Of a stretch of 64,000 nucleotides of DNA, positions 8,199 through 17,123 are shown in pieces. Numbering within the stretch: the stretch's first letter is position 1; every line of letters starts with the position of its first letter. The position numbers and the translations under genes are program-made. The notes under the pieces are model-generated. The model saw only the letters and a list, made by a program, of their open reading frames with translations, was not told the DNA's origin and ran no database searches. Origin of the DNA: Deltaproteobacteria bacterium (GTDB taxonomy: Bacteria; Desulfobacterota; Dissulfuribacteria; Dissulfuribacterales; Dissulfuribacteraceae); the NCBI GenBank assembly GCA_015494155.1, contig WGBU01000070.1, forward strand, positions 1-64,000. The letters run 5' to 3'.

Positions 8199-9407
8199 TT
8201 ATTCCCCCTTCTTATCGGTCCTTTCTGTGAGCTCCTTTAGTTTTGACCGTGCAAAGGCCTTCATATTAGGTGGGATCTCCTCCCCTCCGTTCACCACAGT
8301 GACGTACTGGGCAGCGGCCTTGTCTTCCTCGCCCAAGGCCTCGAAGCTCCTAGCCTTTAACAGTATTGACTCTGGAGTAATGGGATATCGGGCCTCAATC
8401 CGATTGAGAATCCTTATGGCGTCCCTATATCTGGCATTTGCATACAGAAAGACAGCGTAGTTGTATAGCGTCTCATAGCTGGCGTCTGGAGAAGAAACTG
8501 CCCTCTCAAAATAGTTGATTGCCTCATCGTTTCTGCCCATCCTTGCCAAGGCCACTGCTGCAATAGATGATGCCTCACTGTCTTTTGGATCGATCTGAAG
8601 GGCCATCTTGGCATAATTGAATGCCTGCAATTCTTCCCTTGCCTTCCCCAGCGATAATGTTGCAATACGCTTTAAAAGATCTTCGTTGTCTGGCCATAGC
8701 TTGGCAGCCTCCTTGTAGAGGGCGAGTGCGGCCTTTATATTGCCAGAGGCCTCCTTTTCTTTTGCCTTGCTTAGGAGCGAACGGGCCTTTTCCACTGCCT
8801 CGAGAGAGGTCTTTAGGGAATACCCCTTCTTCACTACAAGATCAGACCCCTTCTTAATCTCTGGGATGATGAGTTCTGGGCTTTTCTTCACTTCAAGGGC
8901 GCCCTTGTTTGCCGCCTCCTCACCAGCACCCCAGGCCACCTTTTTCCCGGTAGGAAAGATCATGATGGTGTTAAACTTTTCAATGCTAGAAAGGCCCTTT
9001 AGACTCTTTATGACGTCCAGTACAAACGTCCAGGGCACGTCCTTTAAGGCCAGCGTTACAGTGCCCGACACGGATTCGTCCACTACTATGTTTTTTCCAC
9101 TTATCTCACCCAGTAGCCTGAAGACATTGTGGAGGTCCATCTTGTAGAAATCCACACTAATATGTTTTGCCTCTTTCTCAGGGGCCTCTTTTCCGCTAGT
9201 TCCGCTCAGCTTATCAAAGGGCGAAATGGCCTTTTCCTTGGCCTTCGTTGTTGTCACGTTCTTCGAGGCCTCACCTTTTGTGCGGCTCTCCAACTCTGCC
9301 AACCAATGATCTACATCAAACGACTTCATCTTTGCCAAAGTGGCATTGGGGATCAGTCCTGTCACAGTAAGGCCCAAAAATAATACCAATAGAATTACCT
9401 TCTTCAT
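8199..9407 (-). CDS. Exported secretin-N-domain (STN) plus TPR protein
   Basis: This 402-residue protein has a Sec signal peptide (residues 1-25, ending ATLA). A PilQ-type STN or secretin N-domain sits at about residues 85-160 (ISVDFYKMDLHNVFRLLGEI, then SGTVTLALKDVPWTFVLDVI). Its C-terminal half (about 205-395) holds several TPR repeats such as ALALYKEAAKLWPDNEDLLKRI and DEAINYFERAVSSPDAS. It has no secretin pore domain. Its start overlaps the pilP stop (TAATG) and the secretin follows after 8 bases. I infer that it is a periplasmic scaffold or pilotin-like partner that supplies an extra N-domain ring below the secretin. Confidence 0.8.
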   Translation of the reverse strand: MKKVILLVLFLGLTVTGLIPNATLAKMKSFDVDHWLAELESRTKGEASKNVTTTKAKEKAISPFDKLSGTSGKEAPEKEAKHISVDFYKMDLHNVFRLLGEISGKNIVVDESVSGTVTLALKDVPWTFVLDVIKSLKGLSSIEKFNTIMIFPTGKKVAWGAGEEAANKGALEVKKSPELIIPEIKKGSDLVVKKGYSLKTSLEAVEKARSLLSKAKEKEASGNIKAALALYKEAAKLWPDNEDLLKRIATLSLGKAREELQAFNYAKMALQIDPKDSEASSIAAVALARMGRNDEAINYFERAVSSPDASYETLYNYAVFLYANARYRDAIRILNRIEARYPITPESILLKARSFEALGEEDKAAAQYVTVVNGGEEIPPNMKAFARSKLKELTERTDKKGE

Positions 9408-9967
9408 TATTCTTCCTCCGGGTGGAGTAAAAGCACTCTCTTTCTTGGAACCATATTTCCCTCAATATCTTCGACTACTTCTGTAACTACTACCCTGTCT
9501 GGGAAAATCGCCGTGACCTTTCCATTGTTAAGTCCAATCCTATCCCCTAGCCTTATGGTATAGCCGATACCTGATGAATCCTGTGCCATTGCAATAGCAC
9601 CGTCTCCCTCAAGTTCTACTACGCCCACAAGGGTGAGCTGTCCAACATCCAGGCACTCCAGTGGTGTATGACATACCTTTGAGAGGGCCTTTTTAAGCGA
9701 TGCCTTTCCCGAGGCCTTCTTCGAAGGATGTCTTCTCACAGCCGCCTGGATGAAAGGCCTAAATGGATCGGGCTTGCCACTGGCCTCGTACCTATATGTA
9801 GATCTCTTGAGCAATCTCTCCAACCTCGCCTCAAGCTCCTTTAAGTGAACACCCGTCACCTTCTGGGCAGGCGCTTTACCCGTCTTACCATAGGCACACG
9901 GATAGCCAATTAAGATCATGAAACCGAGGCCAATTACCAACACTTTTAAGATACCTTGCCTTAACAT
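9407..9967 (-). CDS. pilP: Type IV pilus assembly protein PilP
   Basis: The 186-residue exported protein has an N-terminal hydrophobic signal (residues about 8-27) and a PilP-type beta domain in the C-terminal half (LTLVGVVELEGDGAIAMAQ, then YTIRLGDRIGLNNGKVTAI). The phrase GKPDPFRPFI near residue 65 is characteristic of PilP. In other bacteria PilP joins the PilN-PilO heterodimer to the secretin across the periplasm. Here the signal ends with a Cys (GYPCAYG) that could be lipidated, although the lipobox is imperfect. It lies 22 bases after pilO and overlaps the next gene by one base. Confidence 0.88.
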   Translation of the reverse strand: MLRQGILKVLVIGLGFMILIGYPCAYGKTGKAPAQKVTGVHLKELEARLERLLKRSTYRYEASGKPDPFRPFIQAAVRRHPSKKASGKASLKKALSKVCHTPLECLDVGQLTLVGVVELEGDGAIAMAQDSSGIGYTIRLGDRIGLNNGKVTAIFPDRVVVTEVVEDIEGNMVPRKRVLLLHPEEE

Positions 9968-9989
9968 GTGCTGCTCCTAGGACCAATCA

Positions 9990-10769
9990 TTAACGCCTAC
10001 GTCGCCTCTTACGGGCCTTACCCTTTTTGGCCCTGGCCTTCTGTTCTGCCTCTGTAAGGAATCTATAAGTCACTGCAGTACAGCTCGTATTTATTATCCA
10101 TACAGGCCCCCTGTCCTCGGCAGCGACCTCGCCTCCACTATTATTTGAAGTAGAAGCAGGTACAGCACTCACAGCCTTGCTGCCAGATGGAGTGGATGAT
10201 GATGCTGTTTGGCTCCAGATCTCTCGCTGCTTCTTTGCCCCTCCCATGGAGACATTTCTGATGTGTACGATCCTTGCCATTCGACTCACCTTGTCGAAGA
10301 ATCTCATGGTGTTGTGAAATGGCCCCCTGATGCTCAAACGCACGGGTATTTCTGCATAAAAATCCTTCTTTACCTCGCCACCTGGGCTAAAAGATAGGAA
10401 ATCCAGGTGTTCTTCATTGCCCAGGGAGGAAATCTCAGTGAGGATTGCAGGTATGTCTTTTGACTCTGGGAGTAGCTTAAGGGCCTTTTTTAGCACCTTG
10501 TCCATTTCCTTGAGTTCTGCCTCAAGCTGCGGGATAGTCTTGGCCTTTTCCTGGAGGATCCTCACCTCTTGCTTCAGTTTTGGGATCTTGCCTGAAATAG
10601 TGTCGAGCTCTTGTAGCCTGGGTGCGAGGAAGAGGAACCAGAACGCCACACATGGGGCAGCAAAGGCTATGAGGCAGATCACAAGCTTTTGCCAAAGTGG
10701 CATCAAATATACGCTCTGCTCTAGATCGGCCAAGAACTTCGTATTGGACTTCAAAAAATTTAGCTTCAT
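9990..10769 (-). CDS. pilO: Type IV pilus inner-membrane protein PilO
   Basis: This 259-residue bitopic protein has one transmembrane helix at residues about 27-50 (VICLIAFAAPCVAFWFLFLAP), a periplasmic coiled coil (about 55-100) and a ferredoxin-like PilO domain (about 105-175). It pairs with PilN to form the alignment complex. The C-terminal tail after residue 185 is low-complexity, with Ser/Thr-rich stretches, and ends in a run of Arg and Lys, which is longer and more basic than usual. pilN ends at the base before its start codon. Confidence 0.9.
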   Translation of the reverse strand: MKLNFLKSNTKFLADLEQSVYLMPLWQKLVICLIAFAAPCVAFWFLFLAPRLQELDTISGKIPKLKQEVRILQEKAKTIPQLEAELKEMDKVLKKALKLLPESKDIPAILTEISSLGNEEHLDFLSFSPGGEVKKDFYAEIPVRLSIRGPFHNTMRFFDKVSRMARIVHIRNVSMGGAKKQREIWSQTASSSTPSGSKAVSAVPASTSNNSGGEVAAEDRGPVWIINTSCTAVTYRFLTEAEQKARAKKGKARKRRRRR

Positions 10770-11342
10770 CTATCCCTTGTCCTTAACATCCTGTGTCTTT
10801 TTTTCCCGCAGGCCTAGAGAGAGGCCAAACTCCATGAGTTCTTTTCCCATGATCTTCTTCTTCCTAGTCATGGATAACGAGACCGATGCCACCATAGGAG
10901 AGTGCTCTAGCCGCCTCATGAAGAGGGCCACTGTGTGGTTGTCCAATGCCACACCAGAGAGTGACATCTTTGTTCCTGAAAGGTTCATCTTAGTCAGCCA
11001 CACCCTGTCAATAGGCATTGCAGTGACCACCTCGTCAAAGGCCCTTACTGTAAAACTCCTTCCCCGCTGGAGTTTCTCAATGGAGGTAAACTTGTTCTCT
11101 ATTTCCTTTCTCTTCTTATTTACTTGGGCAATCTTTTTGTTCACAAAGGCCAGTTGCCTCTTTTGCTTTTCCAGGGCAGCAATCTCGTCTCGTTTTGACA
11201 CCAACTTTCCTTGGACTGTAATGCCCACCGCCAGGAGCACTGAAAGCAACAAGAGCAAAGTCAAAAAGAATACAGATATCTGCCTTCTTACCGCCTCTTT
11301 CCTGCGCCATTGTCTTACTGGTAAGAGATTGACCTTAATCAT
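10770..11342 (-). CDS. pilN: Type IV pilus inner-membrane protein PilN
   Basis: The 190-residue protein begins with the short cytoplasmic PilN motif (MIKVNLLPVR), which in other systems inserts into a groove of PilM. A transmembrane helix follows at about 22-45, then a coiled coil (KRDEIAALEKQKRQLAFVNK) and a ferredoxin-like fold. Its ATG overlaps the pilM stop by 4 bases, showing translational coupling. Confidence 0.93.
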   Translation of the reverse strand: MIKVNLLPVRQWRRKEAVRRQISVFFLTLLLLLSVLLAVGITVQGKLVSKRDEIAALEKQKRQLAFVNKKIAQVNKKRKEIENKFTSIEKLQRGRSFTVRAFDEVVTAMPIDRVWLTKMNLSGTKMSLSGVALDNHTVALFMRRLEHSPMVASVSLSMTRKKKIMGKELMEFGLSLGLREKKTQDVKDKG

Positions 11343-12418
11343 AGTTCCTCAGTCCTAAGTGCTAAACCTGTGGCTATGGCAAACTGCGGGGCCACTGCAT
11401 AGAGATAGTCTCGGTCTATCTTGTCTTCCTTCTCAACCCTCTTAAATGGATCGAAACGCTTTGTCTCTAGGCCTGTCACATCCTCAAAGATGTCGCAAAT
11501 ACCTTCTAGGAGGGAACTTCCGCCAGACATCCATATACACTTTGGAAACTCCTCTGGACTTGCATTGGACTTAAAGAATTCGACTGCCTTTCTCACCTCA
11601 TGTGCCCAGCTATCCACTATTTCACGCACAATAGAGGACACATCAGATAAGATGGCCGGATCGTCACTACCCTTGATCTTTATGGTCTCTGCGTCTGAGT
11701 AGTCGATCCCCAAGGTCTCGGCAATGGTCCTGGTGATCTGTTGCCCCCCTACAGACATGTCCCTAGTGAAAAGTGGCATCCCATCCTTCACTATACTGAA
11801 GGTACCCATGCTTGCACCTAGATCCAAGAGCACAACACTTTCTGAAGACGTACCCATTGCCCCTTCAAAGGCATTTCCTATGGCAAAGCCGTCTACATCG
11901 ATTACCGCAGGCCTAAGCCCTGCATTCTGGAGGAGTTCTGCATAGGAGTCCACCACCTCTCTTTTTGCTGCCACAAGAAATATCTCGCTCTCCATGGTGC
12001 CTTTGGCAGTGCGTGCCTCCCCGATCACATTGAAGTCCAGATATACCTCTTCGATCTCAAAGGGGACATAGTTTTCCGCCTCAAAGATTAGATTGTCTTC
12101 GATCTCCCTCTCGTCACTGTATGGGACATTTATCTTTTTCACAATCACTGAGTAGCCAGAGACAGATGTGGCAGCACGCCTAATCTTGGGCTGGAGGTTT
12201 TGGATCAACGTCTTTAATGCCTCTTCCAGCGCCTCTGGATCCTTGATAGCACCTTCTTGAATGGCATTTCGAGGGACCAGGGCCCGCCCGATCCTACGGA
12301 GTACCCTTGAGTCGCCATTTGTGCCAAATTCCACCACCTTCAAGGTGTGGGAGCCTATGTCTACGCCTATAAGTGGCCGTGCCTTTCTCTTGAAGAACTT
12401 GTTTCTGCCAAATTTCAT
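11339..12418 (-). CDS. pilM: Type IV pilus assembly ATPase-like protein PilM
   Basis: This 359-residue actin/FtsA-fold cytoplasmic protein shows GVDIGSHTLKVVEF (phosphate 1, residues about 18-31), VVLLDLGASMGTFSIVKDG (phosphate 2) and WMSGGSSLLEGI (adenosine-binding region near residue 295). PilM binds the PilN N-terminus on the cytoplasmic face of the pilus machine. It heads the pilMNOP-STN/TPR-secretin operon; GGAG lies 6 bases before the ATG. The 214-base gap to the divergent lepA gene should hold promoters for both directions. The extension and retraction ATPases and pilins are not in this window. Confidence 0.94.
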   Translation of the reverse strand: MKFGRNKFFKRKARPLIGVDIGSHTLKVVEFGTNGDSRVLRRIGRALVPRNAIQEGAIKDPEALEEALKTLIQNLQPKIRRAATSVSGYSVIVKKINVPYSDEREIEDNLIFEAENYVPFEIEEVYLDFNVIGEARTAKGTMESEIFLVAAKREVVDSYAELLQNAGLRPAVIDVDGFAIGNAFEGAMGTSSESVVLLDLGASMGTFSIVKDGMPLFTRDMSVGGQQITRTIAETLGIDYSDAETIKIKGSDDPAILSDVSSIVREIVDSWAHEVRKAVEFFKSNASPEEFPKCIWMSGGSSLLEGICDIFEDVTGLETKRFDPFKRVEKEDKIDRDYLYAVAPQFAIATGLALRTEEL

Positions 12419-12632
12419 AACACTCCAAGCTCTGAATAAGATTTCATTTGACCATTAACAAAAAAATATATATAAACCTCCATCGATTCCTAGACCTAGT
12501 TTATCGGTATCTGGGTTGACTATCGGCACATAACACTTTTTTCTTTACACAAAAAAAAACTTTTTGCATATTCCATGCCTTGTACATACTTTTAGAACCT
12601 GAACAGCTATGTGAATCGTAAAAGGTATAGCC

Positions 12633-14432
12633 ATGTATAATATCAATAAAATCAGAAATTTTTCTATAATCGCCCATATCGATCATGGTAAAAGCACCCT
12701 CGCAGATCGGATACTCGAATTCACTGGTGCAGTAACCGATCGATTAATGAAACAGCAATTTTTGGACCAAATGGACATAGAGAGGGAGCGGGGTATCACC
12801 ATAAAGGCCCAGACAGTTCGTTTGAATTACCATTCCAAGGACGGTGGGGACTATATTTTGAATCTCATAGACACTCCTGGACACGTGGATTTCTCTTATG
12901 AAGTCTCAAGGAGTCTCGCGGCCTGTGAGGGTGCACTGTTAGTGGTGGATGCGACCCAAGGGGTCGAGGCCCAGACCCTTGCCAATTGCTATCTTGCCAT
13001 AGAAAACGATCTCGAGATCATTCCAGTACTCAACAAGATCGATCTTCCAAGCGCAGACCCAGAGCGGGTAAAACAGGAGATCGAGGATGTAATCGGGCTT
13101 GATGCACAGGATGCCATACTGGCGAGTGCCAAGGAGGGTATTGGCACAGAGGAGATCCTTGAGGCCATTGTAAAAAAGATTCCACCCCCTAAGGGAAGTA
13201 TTGATGCCCCATTACAGGCGCTGATATTTGACTCATGGTTCGACCCCTACAGGGGTGTAGTAGTCCTGGTACGTATCGTAAATGGAACTATTCGGCCTGG
13301 CATGAAGATCAGGATGATGGCAAGCAATCACACATATGAAGTGGATATTGTGGGTGTCTTCACCCCTGCCCTCACCAAAAAAGATGCACTCCGCTCTGGA
13401 GAGGTAGGCTTTATCACCGCTGCCATCAAACAGGTCCGAGACGTCCAGATTGGGGATACCATCACAGAGGACAAGAGGCCTGCGGCCTCTCCCCTACCTG
13501 GATTTAAGCCGGTTAAATCCATGGTCTTTTGCGGGCTCTATCCTGTGGATTCTGGCCAATATGAACAGTTGAAGGAGGCAGTGGAAAAGCTCTGGCTAAA
13601 CGATCCGGCATTCACCTTTGAGCCCGAGCAGTCTGCCGCCTTGGGCTTTGGTTTTAGGTGTGGATTCCTGGGACTCCTCCACATGGAGATAGTAAAGGAA
13701 AGGCTCGAAAGGGAGTTTGAACTCACACTCTTAAGCACTGCTCCAAGTGTCTCGTACAAGGTGGTCTTAAAAGACGGCACTGAGACAGAGATCCAAAATC
13801 CTGCCCAGATGCCCCCTCCAGACAAGATAGATGCCATCATGGAACCAATAGTGAGGATGGAGATCTATGTGCCCAAGGACTATATCGGCGCTGTTATGAA
13901 GCTGTGTGACGAGAAGAGGGGTAGGCAACAGGACATGAAGTACCTCAGCCAAGACAGGGTGCTCTTGACCTACGAACTACCCTTTAATGAAATAGTCCTA
14001 GACTTTTACGACAAGCTAAAATCTGCCACAAGGGGCTATGCCTCAATTGACTATGAATTCGCAGGCTACAGGCCCGCCGACATGGTGAAGATGGACATCC
14101 TCATAAACAAGGTCCCGGTAGACGCGCTGTCTGTCATAGTCCACAAGGACAAGGCATACTACAGGGGAAGAGAGCTCGTGGGGAGACTGCGCTCTGTCAT
14201 TCCAAGGCAGCTCTTCGAGGTGGTCATTCAGGCCGCCATTGGATCCAGAGTCATCGCCAGAGAGAGGATTGCCCCATTGAGGAAAGACGTGACAGCAAAG
14301 TGTTACGGTGGCGATATCACGAGGAAGAGGAAACTTCTTGAGAAACAGAAGGAAGGAAAAAAACGGATGAAACAAGTAGGCAGAGTGGAAATTCCACAAG
14401 AGGCCTTTTTAAGTGTGCTCAAAACCGATTGA
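12633..14432 (+). CDS. lepA: Elongation factor 4 (LepA), ribosome back-translocation GTPase
   Basis: The 599-residue GTPase has the G1 motif AHIDHGKS (residues 14-21), the G2/switch ERERGITI, G3 DTPGH (80-84) and G4 NKID (133-136). The LepA-specific C-terminal domain follows ([20 protein letters not shown] near the end), which excludes EF-G. It acts on stalled ribosomes in the cytoplasm. It heads the plus-strand run with lepB 43 bases downstream, the common lepA-lepB pairing. Confidence 0.98.
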   Translation: MYNINKIRNFSIIAHIDHGKSTLADRILEFTGAVTDRLMKQQFLDQMDIERERGITIKAQTVRLNYHSKDGGDYILNLIDTPGHVDFSYEVSRSLAACEGALLVVDATQGVEAQTLANCYLAIENDLEIIPVLNKIDLPSADPERVKQEIEDVIGLDAQDAILASAKEGIGTEEILEAIVKKIPPPKGSIDAPLQALIFDSWFDPYRGVVVLVRIVNGTIRPGMKIRMMASNHTYEVDIVGVFTPALTKKDALRSGEVGFITAAIKQVRDVQIGDTITEDKRPAASPLPGFKPVKSMVFCGLYPVDSGQYEQLKEAVEKLWLNDPAFTFEPEQSAALGFGFRCGFLGLLHMEIVKERLEREFELTLLSTAPSVSYKVVLKDGTETEIQNPAQMPPPDKIDAIMEPIVRMEIYVPKDYIGAVMKLCDEKRGRQQDMKYLSQDRVLLTYELPFNEIVLDFYDKLKSATRGYASIDYEFAGYRPADMVKMDILINKVPVDALSVIVHKDKAYYRGRELVGRLRSVIPRQLFEVVIQAAIGSRVIARERIAPLRKDVTAKCYGGDITRKRKLLEKQKEGKKRMKQVGRVEIPQEAFLSVLKTD

Positions 14433-14475
14433 AACTCCTTGATTTCCTCTAAAAAGGGCGCTAGACTCCTAGAAA

Positions 14476-15123
14476 ATGTTTACAGAACACACCCAAAAAG
14501 AAACCGTTCAGCGGTCGTGGCAGGCCATAGTTTGGGAATACACCCAGGCCATTGTCATAGCCCTCATACTCGCCCTCTTTATCCGCACGTTCTTTGTCCA
14601 GGCGTTTAAGATACCATCTGGCTCCATGATCAAGACCTTGCTTATAGGCGACCACATCTTGGTGAATAAGATGGCCTACGGTATCAGAAACCCCATAACT
14701 AGAAATTCTTGGGTAGAGTTTTCCACGCCCAAGAGGGGTGATGTCATAGTGTTCATCTACCCAGTGGACAGGTCCAAGGACTTCATAAAACGTGTAATCG
14801 GTATCGGGGGCGATATTGTGGAGATCAAGGACAAAAAGGTCTTCGTAAATGGACACCTCTTTCCTGATCCACCAGGGGTCCAACATACAGATCCAAGGAT
14901 ATTGCCTGCAAGCATACAGCCCAGAGACAATTTTGGGCCAGTCATCGTGCCCAAGGGATATCTCTTTGTCATGGGAGACAATCGTGACCAGAGCTATGAC
15001 AGTCGTTTCTGGGGTTTTGTACCAGTGAGGGATGTAAAGGGAAAGGCCTTTATCATCTACTGGTCGTGGGATTCAGAACACTTCAGACCAAGACTTGGTA
15101 GGATCGGCCACCTGATCAAGTAG
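14476..15123 (+). CDS. lepB: Signal peptidase I
   Basis: This 215-residue inner-membrane serine protease removes signal peptides from exported proteins. One N-terminal transmembrane helix spans about 22-42. The catalytic serine is S50 in IPSGSM, and the general-base lysine is K105 in FIKRVIGIGGD. The conserved box E motif GDNRDQSYDSRFWG lies near residue 172. Length is at the short end of the family, as in many non-enteric bacteria. It lies between lepA and the ftsB-like gene, with 2 bases to the latter. Confidence 0.96.
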   Translation: MFTEHTQKETVQRSWQAIVWEYTQAIVIALILALFIRTFFVQAFKIPSGSMIKTLLIGDHILVNKMAYGIRNPITRNSWVEFSTPKRGDVIVFIYPVDRSKDFIKRVIGIGGDIVEIKDKKVFVNGHLFPDPPGVQHTDPRILPASIQPRDNFGPVIVPKGYLFVMGDNRDQSYDSRFWGFVPVRDVKGKAFIIYWSWDSEHFRPRLGRIGHLIK

Positions 15124-15125
15124 CC

Positions 15126-15458
15126 ATGAACAGGGCCAGGATAAGGACACCTAGTGTAGGTACCAGGCGATACTCCAAGGGGAGTACAAATCTGAAGGAA
15201 CGCCTGCTGGCTGTCATAGTTTTAATCCTCCTCATATGGGTGACTGCCGGGCCTTTTGGTCTCTTTAGACTCTATCGTTTGAAGGAGGAGCGAAGCGAAC
15301 TCAAACTAAGAAAAGAAGAGATCAATAAGAGGATAAGCTCCCTCAAAGATGAGATCGAAAGCCTCACTACCAATAGAGAGCTCCAGGAAAAGCTAGTAAA
15401 AAGTGAGCTTGGTTGGGTGAGGGACAATGAACTGCTCTATATTTTTAGGGATAAATAG
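15126..15458 (+). CDS. Septum formation initiator family protein (FtsB/DivIC-like)
   Basis: The 110-residue protein has a basic cytoplasmic N-terminus, one transmembrane helix (about 28-50) and a periplasmic coiled coil (LKLRKEEINKRISSLKDEIE). It ends with a short FtsB-type tail (KSELGWVRDNELLYIF). FtsB joins FtsL and FtsQ at the division septum. The basic 25-residue N-terminus is longer than that of E. coli FtsB. It starts 2 bases after lepB. Confidence 0.85.
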   Translation: MNRARIRTPSVGTRRYSKGSTNLKERLLAVIVLILLIWVTAGPFGLFRLYRLKEERSELKLRKEEINKRISSLKDEIESLTTNRELQEKLVKSELGWVRDNELLYIFRDK

Positions 15459-15472
15459 AAGGCTAGGCCAAT

Positions 15473-15700
15473 ATGTTGAAATTGAAGGACATAAGGGCAT
15501 TCAAGGATTATCTGAAGAGTGGTGAGTGGGAAGAACACTTTGACTATAGGACACCAGATGGCCAGGGGGAGATGTTAGACCTCATAGAAGAACTCTTTGA
15601 ACTCTGTGAGATCGCAGACGATATCCTTACAAAAAAACTCTACAAGAATATGAGTGGTGAGGGTGGAGAAGAAGAACCACCCAAGATGAGTACACTATGA
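15473..15700 (+). CDS. Small acidic protein of unknown function
   Basis: I do not recognise this 75-residue protein. It is strongly acidic, with a predicted helical middle (GEMLDLIEELFELCEIADDI) and a disordered tail. It follows the ftsB-like gene by 14 bases and overlaps the next gene by 4 bases (ATGA), so it is probably a real operon member. It has no signal peptide or membrane segment. Confidence 0.6.
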   Translation: MLKLKDIRAFKDYLKSGEWEEHFDYRTPDGQGEMLDLIEELFELCEIADDILTKKLYKNMSGEGGEEEPPKMSTL

Positions 15701-16080
15701 TCAGGACAAAGATGCACATAAAATATGCAAGGTTGAACCTACAAGAGGCAGAGACCGCCATACAGGAGAGTGAGTTTGAGAGGGCACTTTCAAAGTGCAG
15801 GGACAGTGCCATATCCCTTGTGAAGGCCATCAAAGAGGCTGTTCCAAGGGAGAATCTGTGTCTCGATCCAGTGGACATGAAAAAATTGAAGAGACTGGCA
15901 CTGGACCTAATGGACTCTGAGGCCGCAGCAGACAAGCTCATAAACACCATCTCGGGTATATTAAAGGAGGCCGAGAGGATAGGACCTTCTAGGATAGATG
16001 CAGAAAGGCTCCTTTCCCTAACTGGTGAGGCTTTTCACATGGTGCACGACCTCTTTGCCCCATCACTTCCAGAGGTGTGA
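15697..16080 (+). CDS. Small all-helical protein of unknown function
   Basis: I do not recognise this 127-residue protein. It appears fully alpha-helical, with an N-terminal pair of amphipathic helices (ARLNLQEAETAIQESEFERA, then SKCRDSAISLVKAIKEAV). That pattern resembles HEPN-like or TPR-like helical hairpins, but I see no catalytic R-x4-6-H motif, so I would not call it HEPN. It overlaps the 75-residue gene upstream by 4 bases. Confidence 0.6.
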   Translation: MIRTKMHIKYARLNLQEAETAIQESEFERALSKCRDSAISLVKAIKEAVPRENLCLDPVDMKKLKRLALDLMDSEAAADKLINTISGILKEAERIGPSRIDAERLLSLTGEAFHMVHDLFAPSLPEV

Positions 16081-16154
16081 TCTAAAAACTTCACACAATA
16101 GAGCCCCTGACTTTTGAATTGCCAATTTTGCCTTAAAGTGTTATTTCAATCACC

Positions 16155-16589
16155 ATGATTGCCTTTGACCTCTTCTGTGAAAACGATCATGTCTTTGAGG
16201 CATGGTTTAAGGACAGAGACACCTATGAGGAGCAGTCCAGGCGTGGCCTCATCGAGTGCCCCATCTGCGGGAACAACAATATAAAGAAGAGGCCGTCCCA
16301 GTTTGCCATCATGAAGGGCGGTAAAAGGGAGGCACAGGGAGAGGGCCTTAGCGAACGGGATGCTGCCATAGAGGTCCTCAAGCGCATCCATTCATACGTT
16401 ATGAAAAATACAGAGGATGTGGGGACCAAGTTTGCAGAGACAGCCCTTAAGATGCACTACGGTGTGCTCGAGCCCAAAAACATAAGGGGCGTTGCCACAG
16501 AGGAGCAGGAGAAGATGTTACAGGACGAGGGAATTGACTTCTTCAAACTCCCTGTCTTGTCAAAACAGCGTGGAGAAGGGGATTCATAA
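16155..16589 (+). CDS. DUF1178 family protein
   Basis: This 144-residue protein matches the DUF1178 pattern: an N-terminal MIAFDLFCENDHVFEAWF block, a CPICG knuckle near residue 36 following the earlier Cys8, and a C-terminal KFAETALKMHYG plus IRGVATEEQEK block. The family probably binds zinc, but its role is unknown. It lies 3 bases before the SlyD-like gene on the same strand. Confidence 0.9.
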   Translation: MIAFDLFCENDHVFEAWFKDRDTYEEQSRRGLIECPICGNNNIKKRPSQFAIMKGGKREAQGEGLSERDAAIEVLKRIHSYVMKNTEDVGTKFAETALKMHYGVLEPKNIRGVATEEQEKMLQDEGIDFFKLPVLSKQRGEGDS

Positions 16590-16592
16590 CCC

Positions 16593-17123
16593 ATGGGCGA
16601 AAAGCTGGAGATACGTATAGAAAAAGGCCACTGGGTGGTGATGGAGTATGAAGTACGCCTTAAGAGCGGCAAGGTGGTAGATTCATCGCAGAAGTCTGGG
16701 GGACCAGTGGCCTTTGTATGTGGAAATGGCGACTTTCCACAGCCTGTTGAAGAGGGGATCATAGGCCTTGGGCCAGGAGAAAGGAGGCTAATCCTTGTGC
16801 CACCACAGTTCACATATGGCCCCTACGACCCGAAAAAGGTGTGCCTTGTGGCATCTGAGCGCATTAGGGACACCGTGGAGATGGGAAAGGTAGTAAAGGC
16901 CCCTGACGAGTTTGGCATAAAAAGGCCCGCTGTGGTGCGGGCAGTATGGGAGGGGGCTATAATGCTCGATTTCAATCACCCACTGGCAGGCCAGACCCTG
17001 CACTTCGAGGTCTTCATAAAAGAGGTCAGACCCACCCGCCCAGAGACTAAGCACATAGATGCCCAAGATTCAAACGGGTCAGATGGTAGAGACGTCATTT
17101 TAAAGCATAGTGAGTTCGCATGA
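16593..17123 (+). CDS. SlyD-like FKBP-type peptidyl-prolyl isomerase
   Basis: The 176-residue protein starts its FKBP domain with the SlyD-style strand WVVMEYEVRLKSGKVVDSS, followed by GNGDFPQPVEEGIIGLGPGER, where FKBPs have their core active-site loop. An inserted IF-like region (about 85-125) is followed by the last strand LAGQTLHFEVFIKEV. Unlike E. coli SlyD it has no His/Cys-rich metal tail. It probably acts as a cytoplasmic folding helper. Its stop overlaps the mqnE start by 4 bases. Confidence 0.85.
   Translation: MGEKLEIRIEKGHWVVMEYEVRLKSGKVVDSSQKSGGPVAFVCGNGDFPQPVEEGIIGLGPGERRLILVPPQFTYGPYDPKKVCLVASERIRDTVEMGKVVKAPDEFGIKRPAVVRAVWEGAIMLDFNHPLAGQTLHFEVFIKEVRPTRPETKHIDAQDSNGSDGRDVILKHSEFA

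Noticed and set aside
15697-16080. HEPN ribonuclease of a toxin-antitoxin pair with the 75-residue gene
   Set aside because: The helices fit loosely, but there is no R-x4-6-H motif and the small partner lacks an antitoxin-like domain.
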